A DNA stretch of 38,514 nucleotides. It comes from Mycoplasmatota bacterium. Its GTDB lineage: Bacteria; Bacillota_I; Bacilli_A; Izemoplasmatales; Izemoplasmataceae. The translations under genes and the position numbers were made by a program. The first letter of the stretch is position 1. Each line of letters starts with the position of its first letter. Below, piece after piece: positions 15,814-23,222 of this stretch. The stretch spans positions 1-38,514 of the forward strand of contig DAOVWR010000001.1 of assembly GCA_030636545.1 (NCBI GenBank), written 5' to 3'. The notes beneath the pieces are model-generated. The model searched no databases and was not told the DNA's origin. It saw nothing but the letters and a program-made list of their open reading frames with translations.

Positions 15814-16743
15814 ATGGTAAAAGAATTCAAACTAATGGATCCTTTTGAGAATGAAATTCATACATATTTATGGACCACCGAAAATACAAGACCAAAGGGT
15901 ATAGTACAAATCATCCATGGAGCTAGCGAACATGTTGGAAGATATAAAGAATTTGCTCTATACCTTAATTCACTAGGGTTTCATGTGATTGGTAATGATC
16001 ATTTAGGTCATGGTAAAACTGATCCTGAATGTGAATCAATTTATTTTTCTGACAGTATCGGATTTCATAAAATATATGAAGGTGTTAAAACTGTAAGAGA
16101 TTATATTGAAGAACATTATCAAAAAATACCAGTTATTATGTTTGCACATTCAATGGGATCTTTTATTGGTAGATATGTTATTTTATATGACAATAAAAGA
16201 TATGATGAAGCGATTTTTTCAGGTACTGGATGGTTTAAGCCCATAAAAATTTATTTTTCAATTGGAATTGTTAAATTAATAGTACGATTTAAAGGTCCAA
16301 AGTTTGTAAGTAAATTCTTTAACAATAAGATAGCTGATGGGGCTGTACGTTCAATGCGACGAAATGGAATTATTAATAAAAGAATTGAATGGATTTCAAG
16401 TCTTGAATCTGTTCAAAGAGAATTTGAAGCTGACGAATTATGTGGAAAACCATTTACTATAGGAGCACATCTCGATTTATTACGTTTTATTCTTGAAATT
16501 CAAGATAAGAAAAAGATAAAAGATAATGCATCTAATATGGCAATCTATTTTATAAGTGGAGACCTTGATGGATTAGGACATTATGGTGAAGTAGTTAAGA
16601 CGTTATATAAATATTTTAAGGATTCTGGATATTCTCGAGTCAAATATACTGTCTTAAATAACTGTCGTCATGAAATACTTAATGAAGTAGAAAAAGAAAG
16701 TACTTTTCGCCGTTTAGGGGATTGGATTAAACTTAATTTATAA
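15814..16743 (+). CDS. Alpha/beta hydrolase, monoacylglycerol lipase/lysophospholipase type
   Basis: A 309-residue Hydrolase_4-type esterase. RPKGIVQIIHGASEHVGRYKEFALYL near residues 28-53 holds the oxyanion-hole HG motif, followed by NDHLGHGKTD. The nucleophile is Ser113 in AHSMGS. The probable acid is Asp250 or Asp252 in SGDLDGLG, and the base is His286 in NCRHEIL. All three are present, so it should be active. Family members release fatty acids from monoacylglycerol or lysophospholipids, and glycerol so formed would feed the divergently transcribed glpK; that link is inference. There is no signal peptide, so it acts in the cytoplasm. RBS AGGTGATAGG precedes the ATG. Confidence 0.87.
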   Translation: MVKEFKLMDPFENEIHTYLWTTENTRPKGIVQIIHGASEHVGRYKEFALYLNSLGFHVIGNDHLGHGKTDPECESIYFSDSIGFHKIYEGVKTVRDYIEEHYQKIPVIMFAHSMGSFIGRYVILYDNKRYDEAIFSGTGWFKPIKIYFSIGIVKLIVRFKGPKFVSKFFNNKIADGAVRSMRRNGIINKRIEWISSLESVQREFEADELCGKPFTIGAHLDLLRFILEIQDKKKIKDNASNMAIYFISGDLDGLGHYGEVVKTLYKYFKDSGYSRVKYTVLNNCRHEILNEVEKESTFRRLGDWIKLNL

Positions 16744-16744
16744 A

Positions 16745-16773
16745 GAAAATGACGCGTATTAGCGTCATTTTTT
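16745..16773. terminator. Bidirectional terminator between hydrolase and M16 gene
   Basis: AAATGACGC (16747-16755) pairs with GCGTCATTT (16762-16770) around six bases, flanked by A and T runs. The TGA stop of the minus-strand M16 gene lies inside the stem. Confidence 0.85.
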
Positions 16774-18051
16774 AATTGGATAAGCAGTAATTGTACTAAA
16801 TTTTCTTGGATCAGTGAGATTCTCTTTCATTTTATGGATATCTTCTATAGTAATCGAGTTAGCAATATCTAATATATTGAATAATGATGAATTAACATAA
16901 TAATACTTTGTAAATTGATTAGCAATATACTCCAAACTATTTAAGGCTTGAATGAATCCTCCAATGATTTGTTTTTTGATTCTTGAAAAATCTTTGTCAT
17001 TAATTATAAAGGCATTAAGATTAATAAAAATATCTTTCAAAGTACTGTCTAATTCTTTTGGAGAATATGTTTCGCTACCTACTAAAAAGTAGCCATAGCT
17101 TTCTTCAAAAGTAATATCAATTCCGAAACTATCATTAATCAGTCCACCTTGAAGTAATTTCCTATAATTAGAAGAACTTTTACCAAGTAGCAAATCAATT
17201 AATACAGCCATAATCAACTCTTTTTTCATAATATCTTCTGTTGAATTATTTGTTGGTAGTTGTTTAATAGCAAGTAAGTAATTTGGGATCGTAATTTCTT
17301 GTTTTAAAGATTGCTCTTTTTGGTGAACAAATTCACTTTGAAGAGGAATGGCGTTAACACTTGTATATTCATCTGAAAAACTTACTTCACCTTGATTTTC
17401 TTTTATAAATTTCATTAGTTCTTCAGGATTAAAATTACCAGTAATGAATAATATCATATTTTTAGGATTATAAAATGTTTGATGAGTTTTCTTTAATATA
17501 TCAACATTTATTTTTTTGATTGTTTCTTCAGTACCTAAAATATCATACCTTACTGGATGTGTATCATATAGATTTTTTAATAAACTCATATACGCAACTG
17601 TGCCAGGATCATCTTGATACATTTTTATTTCTTGAGTAATAATCCCTTTTTCTTTTTCTACACCTTCATCTGTGAATAAAGGATATTGAACAAAATTTAA
17701 TAATAATTCAATATTCTTTTTTAGATTATCAGTGCAAGAGAATATATATGTTGTACGGTTGTTTTGAGTAAAAGCGTTCACTCTAGCTTGATTAGCCGCA
17801 AACTTAGTCGAAACATCTTCACCATTTTGTTCGAATAATTTATGTTCGAGAAAATGGGCTATACCCATGGGTAAATCTAACTCATTACCAACACTATCTT
17901 TAATTCTTGTAGCAATTGATCCTAAGTTAGTTGAAAATGTTGCGTATGATTTATGAAATCCCAGTTTTGGTAATAGGAACACATTAAGCCCGTTGTCTAA
18001 TGTTTCTGTATAAAGTACTTCTTTAATTTTAGGATAGTCTCTTTTATTCAT
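16765..18051 (-). CDS. M16-family zinc metallopeptidase (YmfH-like, active subunit)
   Basis: Insulinase-like peptidase. The inverted zinc motif is intact as HFLEH at residues 66-70 (HxxEH), with the third ligand Glu expected in ITQEIKMYQDDP about 75 residues later. The 428-residue size and the partner gene upstream that lacks HxxEH match the B. subtilis YmfF-YmfH pair, where one subunit is catalytic and the other structural. Its substrate is unknown. It starts at ATG 18051, 9 bases after AGGG and overlapping the stop of its partner by 8 bases; an ATG at 18060 abuts the ribosome binding site. The overlap implies coupled, stoichiometric translation, as for a heterodimer. Confidence 0.9.
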   Translation of the reverse strand: MNKRDYPKIKEVLYTETLDNGLNVFLLPKLGFHKSYATFSTNLGSIATRIKDSVGNELDLPMGIAHFLEHKLFEQNGEDVSTKFAANQARVNAFTQNNRTTYIFSCTDNLKKNIELLLNFVQYPLFTDEGVEKEKGIITQEIKMYQDDPGTVAYMSLLKNLYDTHPVRYDILGTEETIKKINVDILKKTHQTFYNPKNMILFITGNFNPEELMKFIKENQGEVSFSDEYTSVNAIPLQSEFVHQKEQSLKQEITIPNYLLAIKQLPTNNSTEDIMKKELIMAVLIDLLLGKSSSNYRKLLQGGLINDSFGIDITFEESYGYFLVGSETYSPKELDSTLKDIFINLNAFIINDKDFSRIKKQIIGGFIQALNSLEYIANQFTKYYYVNSSLFNILDIANSITIEDIHKMKENLTDPRKFSTITAYPIKK

Positions 18052-19300
18052 CTTTATCATCCCTTAGTAAATAGATAGTATCTTTTCTTAGACTTTTCGC
18101 GGCTCTTGTAATATCATCCTTTGTAACTGAATTAATTCTACTTATAACTTCATCTATGTCAAATTTATCATGAAACAGAGAATCTCTACTAACTCGTGCA
18201 GCTAAACCAATGTTAGAATCTAAACTTTCAATATATCCGTTTATTTGCATTGTTTTAGTAATATTAAGGAATTCATCACTATAGTCTTGATCTATAATTT
18301 TTTGGATAATGTTATTGATTGTTTCTAATACAACTGAGTAATCTGTTTTATTGATACCTGAAACAATAAATAGTACACCCTTATATGGATCATAACTACT
18401 ACTTATAAAGTAAACTAATCCTAAATTATCTCTTATTTCTTTAAAAAGTAAGCTTTCACCTGTTCCGCCAAATAGTGTATTAAACATTATTGCTCCTAAA
18501 TAATTTTCTGTATGATAATAAGCATCTATTCGGTAACCTATTACAAGTTTTGCTTGATTTACATCGATTTTATTAATTATTTCTGTTACTTTTGTAAAAT
18601 CTTTTGTTGATTTGTCAATTAGAACAGGAATATATGTTCTTTCTTTAAAAGAGAAATGCTCTGATATTGATTTTTCTACTATATCAAAATCAATATCACC
18701 AAGAACATTGATAATAATAGTGTCATTATCAATCATATTCTCATATGTTTTTAGACAACTGTCCAAGTCAACATCGTTTAATAAACTTTCTTCACCAAGG
18801 GCATTTAAACGGTATGTTTCATCTTTAAACATAACATTATTCATTTCTCTTACGGCATATTTTAACTTATTTGCGTAGATGCCATTAAAGTACTCTTTCA
18901 TTAATCGATATTCTTCGGAAAATATTGATTCTTTAAATAAAGGATTAAAGAGAACTTCTTTTAAAAACTCTAAGGCCTTATCAAATAGTAATTCATTATT
19001 TAATGTATATTGATCATTGATAAAAGATAGATCAAAGTTGATAAAGTGTGTTTTCGCAATTTTACTTACGCCCACATTAAAATGTGCTGCATACATGTTT
19101 TCCAAATAGGCAGACATTATTTCTCTTGAATTATATTTTTTTGAAATTGCTTTTAATAGATATGGAACTAATGACCTTTTAGATATAGTTAATTCAGATA
19201 AATCATTTCCAAATGATATTTGGAGACGATTGGTTTTGAATTTCTCTGTTTTTACCATATTTAAAGTATATCTATTTCCGTAAATTGTTTTTGTTTCCAT
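18044..19300 (-). CDS. M16-family peptidase-like protein without zinc motif (YmfF-like)
   Basis: A 418-residue M16-fold protein. There is no HxxEH: the corresponding region reads SLVPYLLKAISKKYNSREIMSAYLENMYAA, so it should not bind catalytic zinc. Typical M16 features are IDVNQAKLVIGYRI, and LFGGTGESLLFKEIRDNLGLVYFISSSYDPYKG in the C-terminal domain, matching the FGGxxxSxLFxxvREkxxLaY pattern. It is the likely structural partner of the active M16 gene downstream, with which it overlaps. A terminator ends only a few bases before its ribosome binding site (AGGAGAT), leaving no room for a promoter there, so it is probably expressed by read-through from the deo operon. Confidence 0.9.
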   Translation of the reverse strand: METKTIYGNRYTLNMVKTEKFKTNRLQISFGNDLSELTISKRSLVPYLLKAISKKYNSREIMSAYLENMYAAHFNVGVSKIAKTHFINFDLSFINDQYTLNNELLFDKALEFLKEVLFNPLFKESIFSEEYRLMKEYFNGIYANKLKYAVREMNNVMFKDETYRLNALGEESLLNDVDLDSCLKTYENMIDNDTIIINVLGDIDFDIVEKSISEHFSFKERTYIPVLIDKSTKDFTKVTEIINKIDVNQAKLVIGYRIDAYYHTENYLGAIMFNTLFGGTGESLLFKEIRDNLGLVYFISSSYDPYKGVLFIVSGINKTDYSVVLETINNIIQKIIDQDYSDEFLNITKTMQINGYIESLDSNIGLAARVSRDSLFHDKFDIDEVISRINSVTKDDITRAAKSLRKDTIYLLRDDKDE

Positions 19301-19310
19301 AATTATCTCC

Positions 19311-19338
19311 TAAAAAAAGTGCTTTCGCACTCTTTTTT
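19311..19338 (-). terminator. Terminator after deoD, flush with the next ribosome binding site
   Basis: On the minus strand AGTGC and GCACT pair around GAAA, extended by A/T pairs, then seven T lead straight into AGGAGAT of the M16 gene. The GNRA-like tetraloop helps stability. It is probably partial. Confidence 0.75.
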
Positions 19339-19340
19339 AT

Positions 19341-20051
19341 TTATTCTGCCATTCCTAATGCAATATCCATCATTTTTGTGAAGGCAAATTGACGTTCTTC
19401 TGCAGTTGTTGCTTCATGAGTAACAAGTGAATCACTAACCGTTAATAAACAAGCAGCGTTTTTACCTAGTACTTTTGCGTTATGGAATAATGCGAATGAT
19501 TCCATTTCAACAGCTAAACATCCTTTTTCATCACGAATTTTTTCAAATTCTTTGAAGTTTTCACGATAGAACACATCTCCAGAATGAATTGGACATGTAT
19601 TTAATGGAATGTTTAAATCTTTTGCGATTTTTTGGAGTTTTCCATTTAATTCCTTACTTGGATAAGTTATATCGATATTATCTTTACCAGATTGAACATT
19701 GGCAAATGTTGATTCACTCCAAGAACTTTCTACTAATAAAACATCATATAGTGCTAATTGATCACTGTAAGCTCCACAACTTCCAATTCTTACAATATTT
19801 TCAACACCATAAAATTTGTATAGTTCATATGAATAAATACCAACACTAGGCATACCCATACCACTACCCATTACACTAATTTTCTTACCTTTGTATGTTC
19901 CTGTGTATCCAAACATATTACGAACATTATTAAACTTAACAACATTTTCTAAATATGTTTCAGCAATATACTTTGCACGAAGAGGATCTCCAGGCATTAA
20001 GACAGTTTTTTCAATTACATTTTCTTTTGCTTCAATGTGCGGTGTACTCAT
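19341..20051 (-). CDS. deoD: Purine-nucleoside phosphorylase (DeoD type)
   Basis: Phosphorolysis of purine (deoxy)nucleosides to base and (deoxy)ribose-1-phosphate; homohexameric family, cytosolic. The 236 residues match E. coli DeoD in size and motifs: STPHIEAKE with the His that reaches the neighbouring active site, LMPGDPLRAKYIAE, YKGKKISVMGSGMGMPS, IVRIGSCGAY, and AVEMESFALF with the ribose-binding Met-Glu. LLTVSDSL carries the catalytic Asp. It follows deoC by 10 bases, and the deoC stop TAG is part of its AGGAGG ribosome binding site. With pdp and the BMP transporter it completes nucleoside breakdown; deoxyribose-1-phosphate goes to DeoC after isomerisation. Confidence 0.97.
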   Translation of the reverse strand: MSTPHIEAKENVIEKTVLMPGDPLRAKYIAETYLENVVKFNNVRNMFGYTGTYKGKKISVMGSGMGMPSVGIYSYELYKFYGVENIVRIGSCGAYSDQLALYDVLLVESSWSESTFANVQSGKDNIDITYPSKELNGKLQKIAKDLNIPLNTCPIHSGDVFYRENFKEFEKIRDEKGCLAVEMESFALFHNAKVLGKNAACLLTVSDSLVTHEATTAEERQFAFTKMMDIALGMAE

Positions 20052-20061
20052 AATTTTCCTC

Positions 20062-20721
20062 CTAATAGTCTGAATCTACTGTTTCACCCTTAACAAGTGA
20101 AATCCCACTACTAGTACCGATTCTAGTAGCTCCAGCATTAATCATATTTTCTAAATCTTCTTTACTTCTTACTCCACCACTAGCTTTTACTTCTTTTTCT
20201 TTGGCAACTTCTTTCATGATTTTTACATCTTCGATAGTAGCTCCACCAGTTCCAAAGCCAGTACTAGTTTTTACAAAATCAGCTTGTGCTCTAATTGAAG
20301 CAACACTTGCTAATCTGATTTCTTCTTTTGTTAAATAACATGTCTCTAAGATTACTTTTAATGTCTTATTAGGACAAGCTTCTCTTACGGCACTTACTTC
20401 TTCATAAATATAATCAAAGTCTTGTGCTTTAACGCGACCAACATTAAGAACCATATCAATCTCATCAGCTCCGTTTTCTATAGCGTCAATAGTTTCAAAT
20501 ACTTTTGTATTAATTGTATTTGCACCTAGTGGAAATCCAATTACTGTACAAACCAGTACATCAGTATCCGCTAGTAACTCATGGCTATGTTCAACCCAAA
20601 ACGGATTAACACAAACACTTTTAAAATCGTATTCAATTGCTTCTTCAATCAACTTATTAATTTCTTTTTCTGTTCCAAAAGCTTTTAAATAAGTATGATC
20701 AATTAATTTGTTCAATTTCAT
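20062..20721 (-). CDS. deoC: Deoxyribose-phosphate aldolase
   Basis: Class I aldolase cleaving 2-deoxyribose-5-phosphate to glyceraldehyde-3-phosphate and acetaldehyde, linking deoxynucleosides to glycolysis. The 219 residues begin MKLNKLIDHTYLKAFGTEKE. The Schiff-base Lys is in FVKTSTGFGTGGAT, the second active-site Lys in VKASGGVR, and the phosphate site is ATRIGTSSG. ATG at 20721 is chosen because AAAGGG is 9 bases upstream; a TTG at 20739 would put that ribosome binding site inside the gene. It starts 23 bases inside the upstream YczE-type gene, so translation is coupled. The tail after the GTSSG motif (ISLVKGETVDSDY) is normal in length. Confidence 0.97.
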   Translation of the reverse strand: MKLNKLIDHTYLKAFGTEKEINKLIEEAIEYDFKSVCVNPFWVEHSHELLADTDVLVCTVIGFPLGANTINTKVFETIDAIENGADEIDMVLNVGRVKAQDFDYIYEEVSAVREACPNKTLKVILETCYLTKEEIRLASVASIRAQADFVKTSTGFGTGGATIEDVKIMKEVAKEKEVKASGGVRSKEDLENMINAGATRIGTSSGISLVKGETVDSDY

Positions 20722-21358
20722 ATAAACCAACCCTTTCAAATAGTTTCAAATATGTTTTAATAAATACGCCAACACTTAAGGAAAAAATCAGTGTGCCAAT
20801 ATTTACCATCCCAAACTGAATCCCGGCAATAAAGCCTAACATTATTGCTACAGCCACGGCTGTTATTTCCATTATAACACGAACTAATACTAAATTGTTA
20901 GTTTTAAGCAACCTCATTAAAGTTATCATAAATTCATCAAATACTCCAGCTGGAAATGATGAAATAATTAGTAATGATCCTCCAAAAGGTAAAAGAACTA
21001 AGCCAATAAAATATGTAATTATTCGCAAATAAATATTTATAGGTAAATAATTAACCAATAGATGTAAATTGAATAAATCAATTAATGCTCCTACTAATAA
21101 TATTGGGATTACCATGCCAATATACTTAGCATCTTTATTGGCAACTGTCACAAATACTGTAAAAATTATCGCAACAACTATTGTTGCTTTACCAATTGTA
21201 ATTCCCGTAAGGGCATGTAAACTATAATGCAATGTATCCCATGAACTTACTCCCATCATACTTCTAAGCATCATCACAACTGCGAAAGAAATTATGACAG
21301 CTCCAAGTAAGTATATAGAAATGTTTTTAAAGCTAAAGAGCATTTTATGCGTTTTCAT
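20699..21358 (-). CDS. YczE/YitT-type integral membrane protein, second copy
   Basis: A 219-residue protein with five or six hydrophobic helices. It resembles the YczE (COG2364) family: SSWDTLHYSLHALTGITIGKATIVVAI, then IPILLVGALIDLF and FDEFMITLMRLLKT. It is a tandem paralogue of the upstream gene, which has GPWDTVTKNLSVLLNLTLGTTSVIVA, IPIILVGVSLDFWDI and FDELMIMIMAILKT at the same places. It starts at ATG 21358 with GGAGGG 5 bases upstream, overlapping its paralogue by 14 bases; deoC overlaps its end. A TTG at 21373 is an unlikely start. No function is known. The tight coupling to deoC and deoD suggests a role in nucleoside or deoxyribose use, perhaps transport; that is inference. Confidence 0.78.
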   Translation of the reverse strand: MKTHKMLFSFKNISIYLLGAVIISFAVVMMLRSMMGVSSWDTLHYSLHALTGITIGKATIVVAIIFTVFVTVANKDAKYIGMVIPILLVGALIDLFNLHLLVNYLPINIYLRIITYFIGLVLLPFGGSLLIISSFPAGVFDEFMITLMRLLKTNNLVLVRVIMEITAVAVAIMLGFIAGIQFGMVNIGTLIFSLSVGVFIKTYLKLFERVGLYEIEQIN

Positions 21359-21989
21359 AGAGTGACCCTCCAAGTATTTTTAAATAGAATGCGAGTAATG
21401 GTCCTAGCACTAAAGCTATTAAAAGACTTCCAACACCTACTGCCCCAAATCCGACACCAGCTAGAAACCCAAATATTGTCCCAAGTGTAATTCCGGTAAT
21501 TTCGATTCCAACTCTAACTGCAGCAATTTTATCTGTTTTTAAAATTGCCATAATCATAATCATTAATTCATCAAATACAAAAGCGGGGTATTTTGATGCA
21601 ATAATGAAAGCTAGGCCAAGCGGAATCGTTAGGGCTCCAGTTAGATAAAACAAAATTCTTAATAAGATAGTTCCTGGAATATAATCTCCAAAGATAAGTA
21701 TATCCCAAAAATCTAATGATACACCAACAAGGATGATGGGAATAATCATAAAAATCAATTTCCATTTTCTTGTATAACCTAAGACAACTACCATTAATAA
21801 CGCTGCAACGATAACCGATGTTGTACCTAGTGTTAAATTAAGTAAAACACTTAGGTTTTTAGTAACTGTATCCCATGGTCCAGCTCCAAAGTTAGAAATA
21901 ATTGTTGAAGTAACTCCAAATCCCAAAATAAAAAAACCAAAAAAATAAAAGAAATTATTCTTATAGGTAAATTCAATTTTTCTATTCAT
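21345..21989 (-). CDS. YczE/YitT-type integral membrane protein, first copy
   Basis: A 214-residue membrane protein, first gene of the YczE-YczE-deoC-deoD operon. Hydrophobic segments lie near residues 11-32 (FFYFFGFFILGFGVTSTII), 48-70, 78-100, 107-130 and 165-205, and the last is rich in Gly (FGFLAGVGFGAVGVGSLL). Conserved polar points shared with its paralogue are GPWDT, the Asp in VSLDFWD, and FDELM. The two copies would suit a heterodimer. The ATG follows a strong AGGAGGTG, which is sequestered in a predicted hairpin of the leader. Family function is unknown; B. subtilis YczE affects bacillaemycin/surfactin production by an unclear route, which does not help here. Confidence 0.78.
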   Translation of the reverse strand: MNRKIEFTYKNNFFYFFGFFILGFGVTSTIISNFGAGPWDTVTKNLSVLLNLTLGTTSVIVAALLMVVVLGYTRKWKLIFMIIPIILVGVSLDFWDILIFGDYIPGTILLRILFYLTGALTIPLGLAFIIASKYPAFVFDELMIMIMAILKTDKIAAVRVGIEITGITLGTIFGFLAGVGFGAVGVGSLLIALVLGPLLAFYLKILGGSLYENA

Positions 21990-21995
21990 CTGGCA

Positions 21996-22065
21996 CCTCC
22001 TAAAATTGTATTATCGCTATTAAGTCAATTTTAGGGGACTTGTGACTCCTAACCATATTTTAGGA
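21996..22065 (-). promoter_or_regulatory. Candidate translational riboregulator of the YczE-deo operon
   Basis: Four segments on the minus strand can pair in alternative ways: a TCCTAAAAT (22065-22057), b TTAGGA (22052-22047), c CCTAAAATTG (22035-22026), d CAATTTTAGG (22008-21999), which includes part of the AGGAGGT ribosome binding site. a:b and c:d form hairpins and hide the ribosome binding site; b:c is an alternative 5-pair stem that would free d; a:d can also pair (9 bases). c:d is a perfect 10-pair stem with a 17-base loop. There is no T run after d, so control would be at translation. I do not recognise a known riboswitch class. Confidence 0.55.
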
Positions 22066-22079
22066 TTAACGATTAATTA

Positions 22080-22108
22080 ATTTTACCTAATAATCAATAT
22101 AAAATCAA
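22080..22108 (-). promoter_or_regulatory. Promoter of the YczE-deoC-deoD operon
   Basis: On the minus strand TTGATT (22108-22103) and TAAAAT (22085-22080) are spaced by 17 bases. Transcription would begin about 22072, giving an 80-base leader that contains the paired segments. Confidence 0.65.
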
Positions 22109-22132
22109 TAAGTTTAACTTATTAATAAAGAA

Positions 22133-22153
22133 AAAGCAAACAACCGCTTGCTT
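22133..22153 (-). terminator. Terminator of the lipoprotein gene
   Basis: AAGCAA and TTGCTT pair on the minus strand around an eight-base loop, followed by TTTTC. The stop codon of the lipoprotein gene overlaps the 5' arm. Rather weak. Confidence 0.55.
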
Positions 22154-23165
22154 AGTCTGTATATTTAGTAATTTCAAAGGTTATTACATCTTCTGTTGTT
22201 GCCTCTCTATCGGCATAATCAATTTCTATAGTTGTTTGTGCTAAAGATATTTTATAACTTTTTTCATCAACAAAGAAAATAAAGTTATTGCCGTCATACC
22301 TACCACCATAGTTTAATTCATAAAACGCTACAATTTGAGCTATCGTATATTCATAGACAAATCCAGATATTACAGAGAACTCTGGTTCAAAACAGTTTTC
22401 TGTTAACAAATCAGTACAAACCTCTTCTGTATGAGCTGTATTATTTTCAGTATCTTCAATAATTCTCATATAGTACCCTAAATCTTTTAAATCATCATCC
22501 TTTTCACTGTAAGTTGATGGCCACATTCCGACTTTTGGTGGTAAAGGAATAATATGAGTTATATATTTAGTAAGAATAGCTTGCTCTGAGACATAATCGT
22601 TGTCGGCTGGTAAATACTCTTTCAAATATGCTTCATGAATGTCATAAGAAATAATTGATAAGTAATAAGGAATAATAATTAAATCGCCATCATGATAAAA
22701 CTCGGTATAAGAAAATATTATTCTTAAACCATTTTCAATAGCTATAAAAGCATCTACATCATAGATATATCCATCAACACTAATTTTCGATAAATTAAAA
22801 TTACTATCTGTTGCTCCTAAAGATAGTCTTAACTCATCTCCATAAACTTCATTTCTATATTTGTCGTAAACAATATAGTCTTCATAGTATTCTAAAAAAG
22901 CAATGAACTCATCACTGATTTCTTGATAGTTATTAATTGATGTAAAGGTATAATTTCGGTCAATTAGTCCAATGAAAAAATAATATTCTTTGGAAAAAGT
23001 GTATTCAAACAGCTGTGAAGTGGTACGACCATTATAATAATCAAATAATAATGTATCACTTAACACAATTTCTGTTTCTGGTAAGGCACTATAAGGGTTT
23101 TGAGAACAAGATGATAGTATAAATATACTAACACTTACTAAAATTAATAAAATTATTTTTTTCAT
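22152..23165 (-). CDS. Lipoprotein of unknown function
   Basis: A 337-residue secreted lipoprotein. The signal is MKKIILLILVSVSIFILSSC, with lipobox LSSC and the lipidated Cys at 20. The mature part is rich in Tyr, Asp and Glu and poor in Lys, with repeated D-Y and E-Y patterns, typical of cell-surface lipoproteins of small-genome bacteria. I recognise no domain and see no catalytic motif; three Cys in residues 225-250 (VCTDLLTENCFEPE) might form a disulphide if two are oxidised. ATG at 23165 has AGGAAG 8 bases upstream, while a GTG at 23174 overlaps it. It has its own extended -10 (TGTTATAAT, 23193-23185) right behind the ileS terminator, so it is a single-gene unit. Confidence 0.8.
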   Translation of the reverse strand: MKKIILLILVSVSIFILSSCSQNPYSALPETEIVLSDTLLFDYYNGRTTSQLFEYTFSKEYYFFIGLIDRNYTFTSINNYQEISDEFIAFLEYYEDYIVYDKYRNEVYGDELRLSLGATDSNFNLSKISVDGYIYDVDAFIAIENGLRIIFSYTEFYHDGDLIIIPYYLSIISYDIHEAYLKEYLPADNDYVSEQAILTKYITHIIPLPPKVGMWPSTYSEKDDDLKDLGYYMRIIEDTENNTAHTEEVCTDLLTENCFEPEFSVISGFVYEYTIAQIVAFYELNYGGRYDGNNFIFFVDEKSYKISLAQTTIEIDYADREATTEDVITFEITKYTD

Positions 23166-23192
23166 ATATATCACTTCCTATTACATTATAAC

Positions 23193-23220
23193 AAAAAAGT
23201 CTGAAAAATCAGACTTTTAA
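23193..23220 (-). terminator. Terminator of ileS
   Basis: AAAAGTCTGA and TCAGACTTTT pair perfectly on the minus strand around four A/T bases, followed by six T. Confidence 0.85.
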
Positions 23221-23222
23221 GA

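Noticed and set aside
22026..22065. Known purine or preQ1 riboswitch in the YczE leader
   Set aside because: ATATGG recalls the purine aptamer, but the GTTTCTACC half and the P1 pairing are absent; the preQ1 loop and A-rich tail are absent as well.
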